Positions 8,840 through 17,646 are shown, counted from the first letter of the stretch. The stretch: 64,000 nt of DNA from Saccharothrix saharensis (GCF_006716745.1 NZ_VFPP01000001.1:7885386-7949385); one strand, 5' to 3'. Notes: generated from the letters alone by a model not told the origin. Program-made: numbers and translations.

Positions 8840-9724
8840 TCAGAACAACCGCGCCCACGCGTCCGCGAACGGGCGCAGCACGTCGCGGTCGCGGCGGCCG
8901 GGCGCGGCCGGCAGGAGGAGTTCGACCTCCTCGTCGGTCGCGGGCCGCACGGACCGCACCCACTCGCGCGCGACCGCCACGTCCGCCGCGTCGGACACGA
9001 CCGCCACCGCCTCCACGTCGCCGATCCGCCGCACGACCACGTGCTCGGCGCCGTCGACCCGGTGCACCGGCTCCGTGCCCTCGACGGTCGCGGGCCGGAC
9101 GACCAGCCGCGGGACCGCGCCCGGCCGGACGGCCGGGTCCACCGGCGTGAACCGGTAGATCGCCCGGTCGTCCTCGATGCGCAACGACGGGTGGTGGTAC
9201 CCCTCCGGCGTGGCGACCAGCAGCACGCCACCGGGAGGCCCGGCGTTCCGGATCCGGGACGCGGTGTCGTCGGCGGGCATCGTCGTGGGGAACCACAGGC
9301 CGAAGGCCACCGCGGCGACGGTCACCGCGACGGCCGCCAGCCGCACCACCAGGCCGTGCGCCAGCATCGCCGCGACCAGCGCGAACGGTATCCCGACGGC
9401 GGGCAGCACGAGCCACGTCGGCGGCTCGGCGGGCGTGCTCGCCTCGACCACCGCGTGGTGGAACACGATCCCGACCAGCCCGAGCACGGTCACCAGCGCC
9501 GCCCAACCGACCCGGCGCAGCGGCGTGGCCGTCCACGGGCTGCCGGCCGGGATGAGCGTGCCGACCAGGTACACCACGACGAACGGGCCGAGCATGCCGA
9601 CGCCGACCAGCCCGGCGCTCTCGACCAGGAACCCGAACAGCACCAGCCAGCCCACGGCCGTCGCGGTCACGCCCACCGCGATCCACAGCACGGCGATCTG
9701 CAACGGCACCCGGTAGTCGATCAC
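8840..9724 (-). CDS. multi-pass membrane protein of unknown function
   Basis: This 294-residue protein has about five hydrophobic helices in its first 150 residues (for example IAVLWIAVGVTATAVGWLVLFGF and GVGMLGPFVVVYLVGTLI). A soluble C-terminal half (about 165-294) rich in Val, Arg and acidic residues follows. I recognise no catalytic motif or family. The GTG start lies 44 bp from the end of the class IV aminotransferase gene on the same strand, so the two may be cotranscribed. The stop abuts the Lrp gene. Confidence 0.65.
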   Translation of the reverse strand: MIDYRVPLQIAVLWIAVGVTATAVGWLVLFGFLVESAGLVGVGMLGPFVVVYLVGTLIPAGSPWTATPLRRVGWAALVTVLGLVGIVFHHAVVEASTPAEPPTWLVLPAVGIPFALVAAMLAHGLVVRLAAVAVTVAAVAFGLWFPTTMPADDTASRIRNAGPPGGVLLVATPEGYHHPSLRIEDDRAIYRFTPVDPAVRPGAVPRLVVRPATVEGTEPVHRVDGAEHVVVRRIGDVEAVAVVSDAADVAVAREWVRSVRPATDEEVELLLPAAPGRRDRDVLRPFADAWARLF

Positions 9725-9768
9725 CCGTCCACGCTCTCACGCGGACGGGTCGGACGGGATCGGTGGCT

Positions 9769-10518
9769 CTACTCGACGGGGTCGGCGGGGATCGCGTCGT
9801 AGGCGGCCCGGACGCGGTCGAGCGCCGGGTCGTCCGCCGGGTACTCGACGTCGTCGATCCGGGACACGCCCACCAGGCCGATCGAGTTCGCCAGGAACGC
9901 GCCGCGGTAGCGGCCCACGTCGACCGACCGCACCACCTCCCGGCGTGACGGCAGTTCCCGTTCCAGCAGTTGCATCGTGATGCCGTGCAGCCAGTCCGCC
10001 CGCGGCCACACCACGCCGCCGTCGCGGTCGAAGAACCCGATGTTGGCGATCGCGCCCTCCACCACCACGCCGTCGGACGTGAGCAGCGCGTCGTCGAAAC
10101 CGGCCTGTCCGGCGCGCTTGCCGTGGTGGAGCTGACCGAACCCGCCGAGGTGCTTCACGTGCGGCAACGGGCGCGTGTAGGCGACCGGCACCAGGCGCTG
10201 CGGCGTCGTCGGGGGCGTGGTCGGCGGGCGCACCGCGACCAGCACCGACGGCTCGGCGACACCGAACACGACGACCCGCACGGCCGCGTCACGCACGTCG
10301 CCCAGCGCGTGGGCGATGAGGGCCCGGACGTGCTCGCCCGCCAGGCCCGTGCCGTACAGCTCGCGGTTGGCCCGGTCCAGCCGCCGCAGGTGCAGGTCCA
10401 AGCCCTTCACCCGGCGGTCGCGGACCTGCATCGCGGTGAAGTGCCCGTAGTTGGCCAGCAGCCCGGCCGCCAGCCGCTCGGTGGTCGGCGGCCCGCCGTC
10501 GATCTCGATCCTCAGCAC
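9769..10518 (-). CDS. class IV PLP aminotransferase / aminodeoxychorismate lyase-like
   Basis: This 249-residue fold-type IV PLP enzyme is of the branched-chain aminotransferase / D-amino-acid aminotransferase / ADC lyase family. The Schiff-base Lys is probably in HLGGFGQLHHGKRAGQAGFDDALL (about 130-150). The cofactor phosphate contacts are in SDGVVVEGAIANIGFF and the C-terminal SIGLVGVSRIDDVEY. The substrate cannot be told from the sequence. The ATG start opens toward a divergent AraC-type gene, leaving an 80-bp shared promoter region. Confidence 0.8.
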   Translation of the reverse strand: MLRIEIDGGPPTTERLAAGLLANYGHFTAMQVRDRRVKGLDLHLRRLDRANRELYGTGLAGEHVRALIAHALGDVRDAAVRVVVFGVAEPSVLVAVRPPTTPPTTPQRLVPVAYTRPLPHVKHLGGFGQLHHGKRAGQAGFDDALLTSDGVVVEGAIANIGFFDRDGGVVWPRADWLHGITMQLLERELPSRREVVRSVDVGRYRGAFLANSIGLVGVSRIDDVEYPADDPALDRVRAAYDAIPADPVE

Positions 10519-10598
10519 GGTCGCCGACCGTAGCGTGGCCGGAATCGAGGGTCGCCGGTCGTTGCCGCCCCCGTCGGCGAGGGGAGAGGGTGGGCGGT

Positions 10599-11591
10599 GT
10601 GGAACGAGAGGTGCTGGTGGTCGGGTACGACGGTGCGGCGCTGACCGACATCGCGGGCCCGGCGGACGTGTTCGACGGCGCGAACCGGGCGCGCACGACC
10701 GACCCGGCCCGTGCGGGTCACGGGACGCCCGACGGCTACCGGGTGCGGTTGGCGGCTGTCGGTGGCGGGTTCGAGGTGACGGGCGGGCTGCGGGTGGAGG
10801 CCGAGGACCTGCGGGACGTGTCCGGCGGGGTGGACACGGTCCTGGTCGTCGGCGGCTTCACGTTCGCCGACGCGGCCCGCGACGACGAACTGCGCCACCA
10901 CCTGCGGCGCGTAGCGACCGGCGCGCGCCGGGTGGCCAGCGTGTGCACGGGCGCGTTCGTGCTGGCCGAGGCCGGGCTGCTGGACGGCGCCCGCGCCACC
11001 ACGCACTGGGCGTACTGCGACCGGCTGGCCGCGCGGCACCCGTCGGTGGACGTGGTGCCGGACGCGATCTACGTGCGGCACGGGCGGCTGGTCACGTCCG
11101 CCGGCGTCACCGCGGGCATCGACCTCGCGCTGGCCCTGGTGGAACAGGACCACGACGCCGCGCTGGCCCGGCTGGTCGCCCGCTGGATGGTGGTGTTCCT
11201 GCAACGCCCCGGCGGCCAGTCGCAGTTCAGCGTGCGGTCGCGGGTGCCGCCCGTGCGGGAGCCGGGACTGCGGGCCGTGCTCGACGCGATCACCGACGAC
11301 CCGGCCGCGGGCTGGACGGTCGAGGAGATGGCCCGCCGCGCCGCGATGAGCCCGCGCCACTTCGCCCGGGTGTTCCCGCGCCGCGTCGGCGTCTCACCCG
11401 CCCGGTTCGTCGAGCGGGTGCGCGTGGAAGCGGCGGCGACGGTGCTGGAGTCCGGCGACGAAGGGCTGGACGTCGTGGCCAGGCGCACCGGGTTCGGCTC
11501 CGCGGAGACGCTGCGCCGGGCTTTCCTGCGGGTGCTCGGCGTGACGCCGGGTGGGTACCGCGACAGGTTCCGCACCACCGGTGCGGCATAG
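10599..11591 (+). CDS. GlxA-type AraC family regulator (DJ-1/PfpI plus AraC HTH)
   Basis: This regulator of about 330 residues has an N-terminal DJ-1/PfpI-like domain (residues 1-190, with Cys in VASVCTGAFVLAEAGLL) and a C-terminal AraC DNA-binding domain with two helix-turn-helices (VEEMARRAAMSPRHFARVF and LDVVARRTGFGSAETLRRAF, 235-325). I prefer the GTG at 10599 because GGAG lies about 10 nt upstream; a GTG three codons earlier is also possible. A DJ-1 protein gene follows 12 bp downstream and is a likely target and operon partner. Confidence 0.85.
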   Translation: MEREVLVVGYDGAALTDIAGPADVFDGANRARTTDPARAGHGTPDGYRVRLAAVGGGFEVTGGLRVEAEDLRDVSGGVDTVLVVGGFTFADAARDDELRHHLRRVATGARRVASVCTGAFVLAEAGLLDGARATTHWAYCDRLAARHPSVDVVPDAIYVRHGRLVTSAGVTAGIDLALALVEQDHDAALARLVARWMVVFLQRPGGQSQFSVRSRVPPVREPGLRAVLDAITDDPAAGWTVEEMARRAAMSPRHFARVFPRRVGVSPARFVERVRVEAAATVLESGDEGLDVVARRTGFGSAETLRRAFLRVLGVTPGGYRDRFRTTGAA

Positions 11592-11603
11592 GAGGGGATC
11601 GAC

Positions 11604-12230
11604 GTGGACGTGGCTTTCGTGCTCTACCCGAGGATGACCGCGCTCGACCTGGTCGGGCCGTACGAGGTGCTGGCCCACCAGCCGGAGGTGACCGCGCACT
11701 TCGTCGCCGCCTCGCCCGACCCGGTCACCACCGACGCGGGGCTGGCGGTCGTGCCGACGACGACGTTCGCCGAGCTGGACCGCGCGGACGTGATCGTCGT
11801 GCCCGGCGGCGGTGGCTGGGCGGAGGCGCTGGCGGACGGGGTGGTGGCGGCGTGGCTGCGGGCGGTGCACCCGACCGCGACCTGGACCACGTCGGTGTGC
11901 AGCGGGTCGACGCTGCTGGCGCAGGCGGGCATCCTCGCCGGCCGGCCCGCGACCACGCACTGGGCGCTGCGCGACGAGCTGGCCGCCCTCGGCGCGGTGG
12001 TGCGCACCGACCGGGTGGTCGTCGACGGGACCGTCGTCACCGGCGCCGGGGTGTCCGCCGGGATCGACCTGGCGCTCACCCTCGTCGGCCTGCTGTGGGG
12101 CGACGAGCGGGCCCGGTTCACCCAGCTGTTCATCGAGTACGACCCCGAGCCTCCCCACGAGGTCGAGGTGCCCGGGGAACCGGCCGCCGACCTCGTCGCC
12201 TTCGCCCGGGGCGTGTTCGCCGGGCGCTGA
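11604..12230 (+). CDS. DJ-1/PfpI family protein
   Basis: This 208-residue single-domain DJ-1/PfpI protein has the nucleophile-elbow Cys in TTSVCSGSTLLAQAGIL (about residue 100), after VIVVPGGGG. An acidic residue near the N-terminus (MTALDLVGPYEVL) completes the usual pocket. Members include isonitrile hydratases, glyoxalase III and chaperones, and the exact reaction cannot be assigned. AGGAGG lies 9 bp upstream of the GTG start. It follows the GlxA-type regulator by 12 bp and shares its N-terminal fold, which suggests an operon arising from domain duplication. Confidence 0.82.
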   Translation: MDVAFVLYPRMTALDLVGPYEVLAHQPEVTAHFVAASPDPVTTDAGLAVVPTTTFAELDRADVIVVPGGGGWAEALADGVVAAWLRAVHPTATWTTSVCSGSTLLAQAGILAGRPATTHWALRDELAALGAVVRTDRVVVDGTVVTGAGVSAGIDLALTLVGLLWGDERARFTQLFIEYDPEPPHEVEVPGEPAADLVAFARGVFAGR

Positions 12231-12236
12231 CCGGCT

Positions 12237-12443
12237 CACCGCGACCAGCACGGCGGGCTGCCCGCCGTGCCGGCGCAGGACCCGCAGCGGCAGGCCGGCC
12301 AACGCCAGCACCGAGCCCTCCGCGAACAGCTCGCCGTCCAGGTCGAGCGTGCCGCTGAGCACGACCACGAGCGCGTCACGCCACTCGCCGGGGTCGTAGG
12401 GCCGCTCGTCGGCCACGGTGACCAGCCGGACGTCGAAGGTCAC
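12237..12443 (-). CDS. small cupin-like protein, 3' end unclear
   Basis: A GTG at 12443 overlaps the sigma-factor stop (GTGA) and opens a frame whose first about 70 residues look like a real small cupin-like protein. It starts VTFDVRLVTVADERPYD, with a short beta-rich core (VVVLSGTLDLDGELFAEGSVLALAGLPLR) and a VLVAVSR end. The reading frame does not stop there but runs on antisense through the DJ-1 gene, so the true end is unclear; a one-base shift after the last Val would give a TGA. Coordinates mark only the supported part. It is probably translated with the ECF sigma factor. Confidence 0.4.
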
Positions 12444-13378
12444 AGCGTCGCGGGCAGGCCGAAGAGCGGGAACCGGTCCGACGGGAACGTGACGACCTCC
12501 GCGATCTCGTCGCCCTCCACGCGCAGCACGTCCAGCGCCACCGGCTTGAAGTGCTCCTCGCCGGGCCTGCGGGCGTAGTTGGCCAGCGCGGGCTGCCGGT
12601 TCGCCCACGTCACCAGCACCTTCCACTCGCCGAACGCCTCCGGGCCGACCATGACCGGCGCCCAGATGTCGATCACGGTGTCCCGGCCCCGGTGCCACTC
12701 GGGCTGCGGCGGCATCGTCCACGTGACGTCCTCGCGCAGCACCGACGCCATCAGCGCCACGTCGCAGCTCTCGGTGGCCTCGACCAGCTTGCGGACCACG
12801 GCCTTCTCGCGCGGGTTCGGTTCGCCCGACCAGTCGGTCCGCCGTTGCGGCAGGTGCTTGCGCATGGTGACGCGGGCGCGTTGCAGCGCGCTGTTCACCG
12901 CGGGCACGGTCTCCTCCAGCAACGCCGCCGTCTCGCTCGCCGGCCAGCCCAGCACGTCCCGCAGCACCAGCACCGCCCGCTGCTTGGCGGGCAGGTGCTG
13001 CACCGCGGCCAGGAACGCCAGTTCGATGGTCTCCCGCGCCACCACCTCCGCGTCCGGTTCGGCGTCCAGCAGGGCGTCCGGGAACGGCTGCAACCACGGC
13101 ACGTCCGCCACCGGCATCTCGTCGGTGGTGGCCCGCGCGGGACGCCGGCCGATCACGTCGAGGCACGCGTTCGTCGCGATCCGGTACAGCCACGCGCGGA
13201 ACGACGAACGCCCTTCGAACGTGTCGCGGGCCCGCCACGCCTTGAGGAACGTCTCCTGCACCAGGTCCTCGGCCTCGTCGAACGAGCCCAGCAGCCGGTA
13301 GCAGTGCACCCGCAGCTCGTGCCGGTGCCGTTCGGCCTCCCGCGTGAAGTCCACCGTCATCCGCGCAACCTCGCTCAT
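12440..13378 (-). CDS. ECF sigma factor with SnoaL-like C-terminal extension
   Basis: This 312-residue sigma-70-family ECF factor has region 2 at about residues 10-80 (HCYRLLGSFDEAEDLVQETFLKAWRARDTF), region 4 at about 135-185 (LPAKQRAVLVLRDVLGWPASETAALLEETVPAVNSALQRAR) and a SnoaL-like C-terminal domain (about 200-312, DVALMASVLREDVTW). The extension is typical of ECF groups without a classical anti-sigma factor, where it regulates activity. The start is the ATG preceded by GGAGG at 7-nt spacing. A small cupin-like frame is coupled to its stop. The promoter specificity is unknown. Confidence 0.85.
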   Translation of the reverse strand: MSEVARMTVDFTREAERHRHELRVHCYRLLGSFDEAEDLVQETFLKAWRARDTFEGRSSFRAWLYRIATNACLDVIGRRPARATTDEMPVADVPWLQPFPDALLDAEPDAEVVARETIELAFLAAVQHLPAKQRAVLVLRDVLGWPASETAALLEETVPAVNSALQRARVTMRKHLPQRRTDWSGEPNPREKAVVRKLVEATESCDVALMASVLREDVTWTMPPQPEWHRGRDTVIDIWAPVMVGPEAFGEWKVLVTWANRQPALANYARRPGEEHFKPVALDVLRVEGDEIAEVVTFPSDRFPLFGLPATL

Positions 13379-13481
13379 GGTCACCCTCCGGGCTTGTACG
13401 GTGACGTGCCGGTCGCACGCCGCACAACTTGAGACGCGGTCGGCCCGGGAAACTCATCGGTCGCTCGGATCGGGGGAGCAC

Positions 13482-14678
13482 TTGGTCGGGGGCACGGGGT
13501 TCCGCGCGGTGTTCGCGGTGCCGGAGTTCCGGGTGCTGTGGTCGGCGGCGGTGCTGTCGACCGTCGGCGACCAGCTGGCCCGGGTGGCGTTGTCGGTGCT
13601 GGTGTTCCAGCGCACCGGGTCGGCCGCGTGGACGGCGCTGACCTACGCGTTGACGATGCTGCCCGCGCTGGTGTCGGGCGTGCTGCTGACCGGTCTGGCC
13701 GACCGGTACCCGCGGCGGACCGTGATGGTGGTCGCCGACGCGGTGCGGGCCGTGCTGCTGGCCGTGATGGCCGTGCCGGGCGTGCCGCTGCCCCTGGTCG
13801 CCGCGTTGCTGGTGGTCGCGCAACTGGCCGAGCCGCCGTTCGCCGCCGCCCAGGGCGCCCTGCTGCCCACCGTGCTGGGGGAGGAGTACGAGGCCGGGCA
13901 GTCCGTGCACCTGATCACCCACCAGGCGGGGCTGCTGCTCGGTTTCGTCGGCGGCGGGCTGGTCGTCGCGTGGCTGGGCACGTCCGGTGCGCTGCTCGCG
14001 GACGCGGCGACGTTCGCGCTGTCGGCGCTGCTGCTGCGGTTCGGCCTGCGGCAACGGCCCGCTCCGGCGTTCGTGCCCGCCGCCCACGTGCGGATCAGGG
14101 CCGGCGCCGCGCTGGTGTGGCGGGACCGGAGGCTGCGGCTGCTGGTGGGGCTGGGGTGGTTGGCGCTGTTCACCGTGGTGCCGGAAGGGCTGGCCGCGCC
14201 GTTCTCGGCCGAGGTCGGGGCGGGCGCGGCGGGCGTCGGCCTGCTGCTGGCCGCCGACCCGGCCGGCATGGTGCTGGGCACCGTGCTGCTGCGGTTCCTG
14301 CCCGCGTCCACGCGCGTGCGGCTGCTCGGCCTGCTGGCCGTCGCCACCGCGTTGCCGCTGGTCGGGTACCTGTTCGCGCCGGACCTCGTGGGCGCGGTGG
14401 CGCTGCTGGCGCTGAGCGGCGTGTTCAGCGCGTACCAGGTGACGGCGGGCGCGACGTTCGTCCGCCTGGTGCCCGACGAGCAGCGCGGCCAGGCGTTGGG
14501 CTTCGCCCGCAGCGGCCTGGTCGCCGCGCAGGGCCTCGGCGTGGCCGCGGGCGGCCTGCTGGCCTCCGCGACGGGCTCCGCGACCACCGCGATCGCCGTC
14601 GCGGGCATCGCCGGCACCGTCCTGGCGCTCACCGCCACCACCGCGTGGTCCCGCGTCGCCCCCGCCGCGGTCGCCTGA
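13482..14678 (+). CDS. MFS transporter
   Basis: This 398-residue major facilitator protein has about 12 hydrophobic helices. Its loop motif is LADRYPRRTVMVVADAVRA after helix 2, and it carries the duplicated two-domain pattern. It is likely a small-molecule exporter of the inner membrane with an unknown substrate. I chose the TTG at 13482 because GGGGGAG lies just upstream at 13472-13478 and the first helix follows 15 residues later. Upstream in-frame codons overlap the divergent sigma gene's promoter. A second, homologous MFS gene follows after 2 bp. Confidence 0.8.
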   Translation: MVGGTGFRAVFAVPEFRVLWSAAVLSTVGDQLARVALSVLVFQRTGSAAWTALTYALTMLPALVSGVLLTGLADRYPRRTVMVVADAVRAVLLAVMAVPGVPLPLVAALLVVAQLAEPPFAAAQGALLPTVLGEEYEAGQSVHLITHQAGLLLGFVGGGLVVAWLGTSGALLADAATFALSALLLRFGLRQRPAPAFVPAAHVRIRAGAALVWRDRRLRLLVGLGWLALFTVVPEGLAAPFSAEVGAGAAGVGLLLAADPAGMVLGTVLLRFLPASTRVRLLGLLAVATALPLVGYLFAPDLVGAVALLALSGVFSAYQVTAGATFVRLVPDEQRGQALGFARSGLVAAQGLGVAAGGLLASATGSATTAIAVAGIAGTVLALTATTAWSRVAPAAVA

Positions 14679-14680
14679 CG

Positions 14681-15835
14681 GTGCTGCGGCGCAACCGGTC
14701 GTTCCTGCTGCTGTGGGCGGGGCAGGCGGTGTCGCTCGTCGGGTCGCAGGTGACCGCCGTGGCGGTGCCGCTGGTGGCGGCGCTGACGTTGGGCGCGGGG
14801 GCGTTCGAGGTCGGGGTGGTGGCGGCGTGCGGGCGGGTGCCGTACCTCGTGTTCGGGTTGCCGGCGGGGGTGTGGGTGGACCGGTTGCCGCGGCGGGTGG
14901 TGGCCGCGGTGTGCGCGGTCGGGCAGGCGGTGTGCCTGGCGGTCGTGCCGGTGGCGGCGGGGCTCGGTGCGCTGACGGTGGCGTCGCTGGCCGCGGTGGC
15001 GGCGGTGGCGGGGACGTTCGCGGTGTTCGGGGACGTCGCCGGGCTGGCGCTCGTGCCGATGGTGGTGCCCGCCGAACAGCGGACGCGGGCCCAGGGCGCG
15101 GTGGAGGTGGGACAGGCCACGGCGCAGGTCGCGGGCCCCGCCCTGGGCGGGTGGCTGGTCGGGGTGGTCACGGCGGCGGGCGCGTTGGTGGTCGACGCGG
15201 TCAGCTTCCTCGTCGCGGCCGTGACGCTTCTGTGGGTGCGGGTCGTGGAACGGCCGCAGGCCGGCGCGGGCGTGGGTGACGGCGTGCGGGCCGTGTTCGG
15301 GCACCAGGGGCTGCGGCGGGTCACGTTGTGCACCGCCACCCAGGTCTTCTGGTTCAACGCCTTCACCGTCGTGGTGCTCCTGCACCTGGTCTCGGCGCTG
15401 GGGCTGTCCGCGGCACGGGCCGGGTTGACGTTGTCCGTCGGCGCGGTCGGCGGGCTGCTCGGCGCGCTCGTCGCGGCCCGGTCGGGCGAGCGGTGGGGCC
15501 GGCGCCGGACGATGGTCGTCGCCGTCCTGGTGACCGGCGTGGGACAGGCGCTGGTCGCGGTGGACGTGCTCGTGGTCGGCGCGGTGGCGGTGATGTGGTT
15601 CGCGCTCCAGGTCTACAACGTGCACCAGGTGCCGGTGCGGTACGAGGCGACGCCCGCCGCGCTGCACGGCCGGGTCAACGCGACCATCCGCACGGCCGTC
15701 TGGGGCACCGCGCCCGCGGGCGCGCTGGTGGGCGGGCTGCTCGGCGACGCCGTCGGCCTGCGCGCCACGCTCGTGCTCAGCGGCCTCGGCGCCGCGACGG
15801 CGTGCCTGTGGCTGCTCCGGGCGCGCGTCGACTGA
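14681..15835 (+). CDS. MFS transporter
   Basis: This 384-residue major facilitator protein resembles the preceding gene in length and layout. It has 12 predicted helices, an Arg-rich loop (VWVDRLPRRVVAAVC) after helix 2 and a second (ARSGERWGRRRTMVV) between helices 8 and 9. The GTG start lies 2 bp after the previous stop, so the two are translationally coupled. Two adjacent half-similar MFS genes may act as a pair or be a tandem duplication. No drug substrate can be inferred. Confidence 0.78.
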   Translation: MLRRNRSFLLLWAGQAVSLVGSQVTAVAVPLVAALTLGAGAFEVGVVAACGRVPYLVFGLPAGVWVDRLPRRVVAAVCAVGQAVCLAVVPVAAGLGALTVASLAAVAAVAGTFAVFGDVAGLALVPMVVPAEQRTRAQGAVEVGQATAQVAGPALGGWLVGVVTAAGALVVDAVSFLVAAVTLLWVRVVERPQAGAGVGDGVRAVFGHQGLRRVTLCTATQVFWFNAFTVVVLLHLVSALGLSAARAGLTLSVGAVGGLLGALVAARSGERWGRRRTMVVAVLVTGVGQALVAVDVLVVGAVAVMWFALQVYNVHQVPVRYEATPAALHGRVNATIRTAVWGTAPAGALVGGLLGDAVGLRATLVLSGLGAATACLWLLRARVD

Positions 15836-15917
15836 CCGCGCCGGCCGCGGGAGTGGCAGTGCTCACCGCGGCCCGCACGTGCTCCAGGGCGTTGACGTCC
15901 GTCAGGGGTTCCCGTCT

Positions 15918-15938
15918 TCACCAGATCTTGTCGCGCAT
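15918..15938 (-). CDS. micro-ORF 1, hexapeptide MRDKIW
   Basis: This is a six-codon frame, ATG to TGA, encoding MRDKIW. It is preceded at 9-nt spacing by a strong ribosome binding site, GGGGAGG. It is one of three near-identical units within 170 bp on this strand. No protein family is known to me; the case for translation rests on the repeated site, start and stop. Confidence 0.35.
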   Translation of the reverse strand: MRDKIW

Positions 15939-15999
15939 GGCGGCGCACCTCCCCTCGACGTGGCTCGCGGTCGGCCGGAACCGGTGGGCACCCGGGGGA

Positions 16000-16020
16000 T
16001 CACCAGGTCCTGTCGCGCAC
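16000..16020 (-). CDS. micro-ORF 2, hexapeptide VRDRTW (GTG start)
   Basis: This is the middle copy of the tandem hexapeptide units, a GTG to TGA frame encoding (M)RDRTW. Two substitutions, Lys to Arg and Ile to Thr, distinguish it from its neighbours. The ribosome binding site (GGGAG, about 12 nt upstream) is weaker than in the other two copies. Confidence 0.3.
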   Translation of the reverse strand: MRDRTW

Positions 16021-16064
16021 AACCACACCCCACTCCCGTCTCGTCACCTCACCCACCTGCGGTT

Positions 16065-16085
16065 TCACCAGATCTTGTCGCGCAC
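16065..16085 (-). CDS. micro-ORF 3, hexapeptide VRDKIW (GTG start)
   Basis: This third tandem unit is first in transcription order on the minus strand. It is a GTG to TGA frame encoding (M)RDKIW with GGAGG at 8-nt spacing. The 21-bp core is identical to copy 1 apart from the start codon. It would be transcribed divergently from the diguanylate cyclase gene and then run antisense into the MFS genes. Confidence 0.35.
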   Translation of the reverse strand: MRDKIW

Positions 16086-16138
16086 CGCGCTCACCTCCAG
16101 TGGGTCGCGTCACCCCGGTAGCGGCTGACATCGACACA

Positions 16139-16157
16139 GGTCACCATTACTGTGACC
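16139..16157. promoter_or_regulatory. palindrome upstream of diguanylate cyclase
   Basis: GGTCAC and GTGACC form a perfect 6-bp inverted repeat with a 7-bp centre, 49 bp before the diguanylate cyclase start and 54 bp before the third hexapeptide unit. It is in a good position to be an operator for either direction. No regulator is assigned. Confidence 0.4.
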
Positions 16158-16205
16158 CTCCGTCCGGACGCCGTGACGGTCCGGGGCAGACGGTCGTGAG
16201 GAACC

Positions 16206-17531
16206 ATGGGCAGAGCGCGTTCGACGTCGTCGGGCGATCGACGCTGGTCACTATGGTCCCTGCCGCGGCCCGCCCTGGTGTACGTGCTGTCGGTGGATCT
16301 GCTGGCCGTCCTCGCGCTCACCGCCGCCACCGGGTGGCCCGTGCCCGCCGACTCGTGGACCCCGTTCGCCGTCCTGCTCGGCTGCGCCGCGCTGCACCTG
16401 CACAGCTCCCGCTGGATCGAGCGCGTCCGCCGCGACCACAGCCACCTGCCGCACGTCGACCTGTGCAGCATCTGGATCCTCGCCGGCGCGCTGGTGCTGC
16501 CGCCCGCGCTCGCCGTCGCGCTCGTCGTGCTGATGTACGCGCACCGCTGGTGGGTCGTCGGCCGCTGGGACGCCTCACGCCCACCGCACCGCAACGTGTT
16601 CACCACGTCGATGATGGTGCTGGCCACGCTCGCCGCGAGCACCGTGGCGGACCTCACCGGCCTGCGCGGGCACCTGCGGCTCGGGCAGCCCGACGGCCCG
16701 CTCGACCTCGTCGGCCTGGTCGGCGCGGGTGCGGCGCAGTGGCTGGTCAACACCGCCCTGGTGGCCGGGGTGATCCTGCTGACCGTCCGGCCGCGCTCGG
16801 TGCGCGACGCACTCGGCAGCGCCGGGGACAACCTGCTCGAAGCGGGCCAGCTCGCGCTGGGCGGGTTCGTCGCCCTCGCCGTGGCGTGGTGGCCGGGGTT
16901 CGCGCTGCCGATGGTCGCCGCCGCCGTCGCCCTGCACCGCACCGTGCTCATCCACCAGTTGGAGCTGGCCGCCCGCACCGACACCAAGACCGGCCTGCTC
17001 AACGCCGAGGCCTGGCACCTGCAGGCCACGCTGGAGCTGGAGCGCACCCGCCGGCAGCCGCCCGGCGCGCGGGTCGGCCTGTTCATGATCGACGTCGACC
17101 ACTTCAAGGACGTCAACGACACCCACGGCCACCAGGCCGGCGACCTGGTGCTGCGGCGCATCGCGTCGGCCCTGGAGAGCGCGGTCCGGCGCGGCGACGC
17201 GGTCGGCCGCTTCGGCGGCGAGGAGTTCGCCGTGCTGCTGCCCGGCGTCGACCACGAGGAGGCCGTGGCCGTCGCCGAGCGGATGCGCTCGGAGGTGCAC
17301 CGGGTGCTCGTGGACGTCGGCGACGGCGACGTGGTCGGCGGGCTCACCGTCAGCATCGGCATCGCGGTGTGGCCCGAGGTCGCCGAGGACACCGTGTCCG
17401 GGCTGCTCGCGGCGGCCGACTCGGCGCTGTACGAGGCCAAGCGGCTCGGCCGCGACCGGGTGCGGACGGCGGGCGGGCACCGCCACGCCCGGTGGACGCC
17501 CGCAGCCCGCTCCGAACGCCCCGGGGTGTAA
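16206..17531 (+). CDS. membrane-anchored diguanylate cyclase (GGDEF)
   Basis: This 441-residue protein has about six transmembrane helices in residues 20-255 and a C-terminal GGDEF domain (about 262-420). The catalytic signature is GGEEF in GRFGGEEFAVLLPG, and the metal/GTP site DVDHFKDVNDTHGH is intact, so it should make cyclic di-GMP. The usual RxxD inhibitory site is not obvious. In actinomycetes c-di-GMP controls development through BldD. The start ATG follows GAGG. It is a single gene with a palindromic site upstream. Confidence 0.9.
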   Translation: MGRARSTSSGDRRWSLWSLPRPALVYVLSVDLLAVLALTAATGWPVPADSWTPFAVLLGCAALHLHSSRWIERVRRDHSHLPHVDLCSIWILAGALVLPPALAVALVVLMYAHRWWVVGRWDASRPPHRNVFTTSMMVLATLAASTVADLTGLRGHLRLGQPDGPLDLVGLVGAGAAQWLVNTALVAGVILLTVRPRSVRDALGSAGDNLLEAGQLALGGFVALAVAWWPGFALPMVAAAVALHRTVLIHQLELAARTDTKTGLLNAEAWHLQATLELERTRRQPPGARVGLFMIDVDHFKDVNDTHGHQAGDLVLRRIASALESAVRRGDAVGRFGGEEFAVLLPGVDHEEAVAVAERMRSEVHRVLVDVGDGDVVGGLTVSIGIAVWPEVAEDTVSGLLAAADSALYEAKRLGRDRVRTAGGHRHARWTPAARSERPGV

Positions 17532-17646
17532 CAACCGCGACTACCCCGGCGGATCTGCTACAGGTCGAGCCCTCCGGTGGCGTAGTTTCTGCCCGCCACC
17601 TCCTTCCACCCGGTGGACACTCCTCGCTTGCAAGGGTCGTGAGCCA

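Noticed and set aside
15918..16085. Biarylitide-type RiPP precursors
   Set aside because: Those pentapeptides carry Tyr/Tyr/His or Tyr/Trp pairs and sit beside a P450 gene. Here there is no P450, and the peptide has a single aromatic residue.
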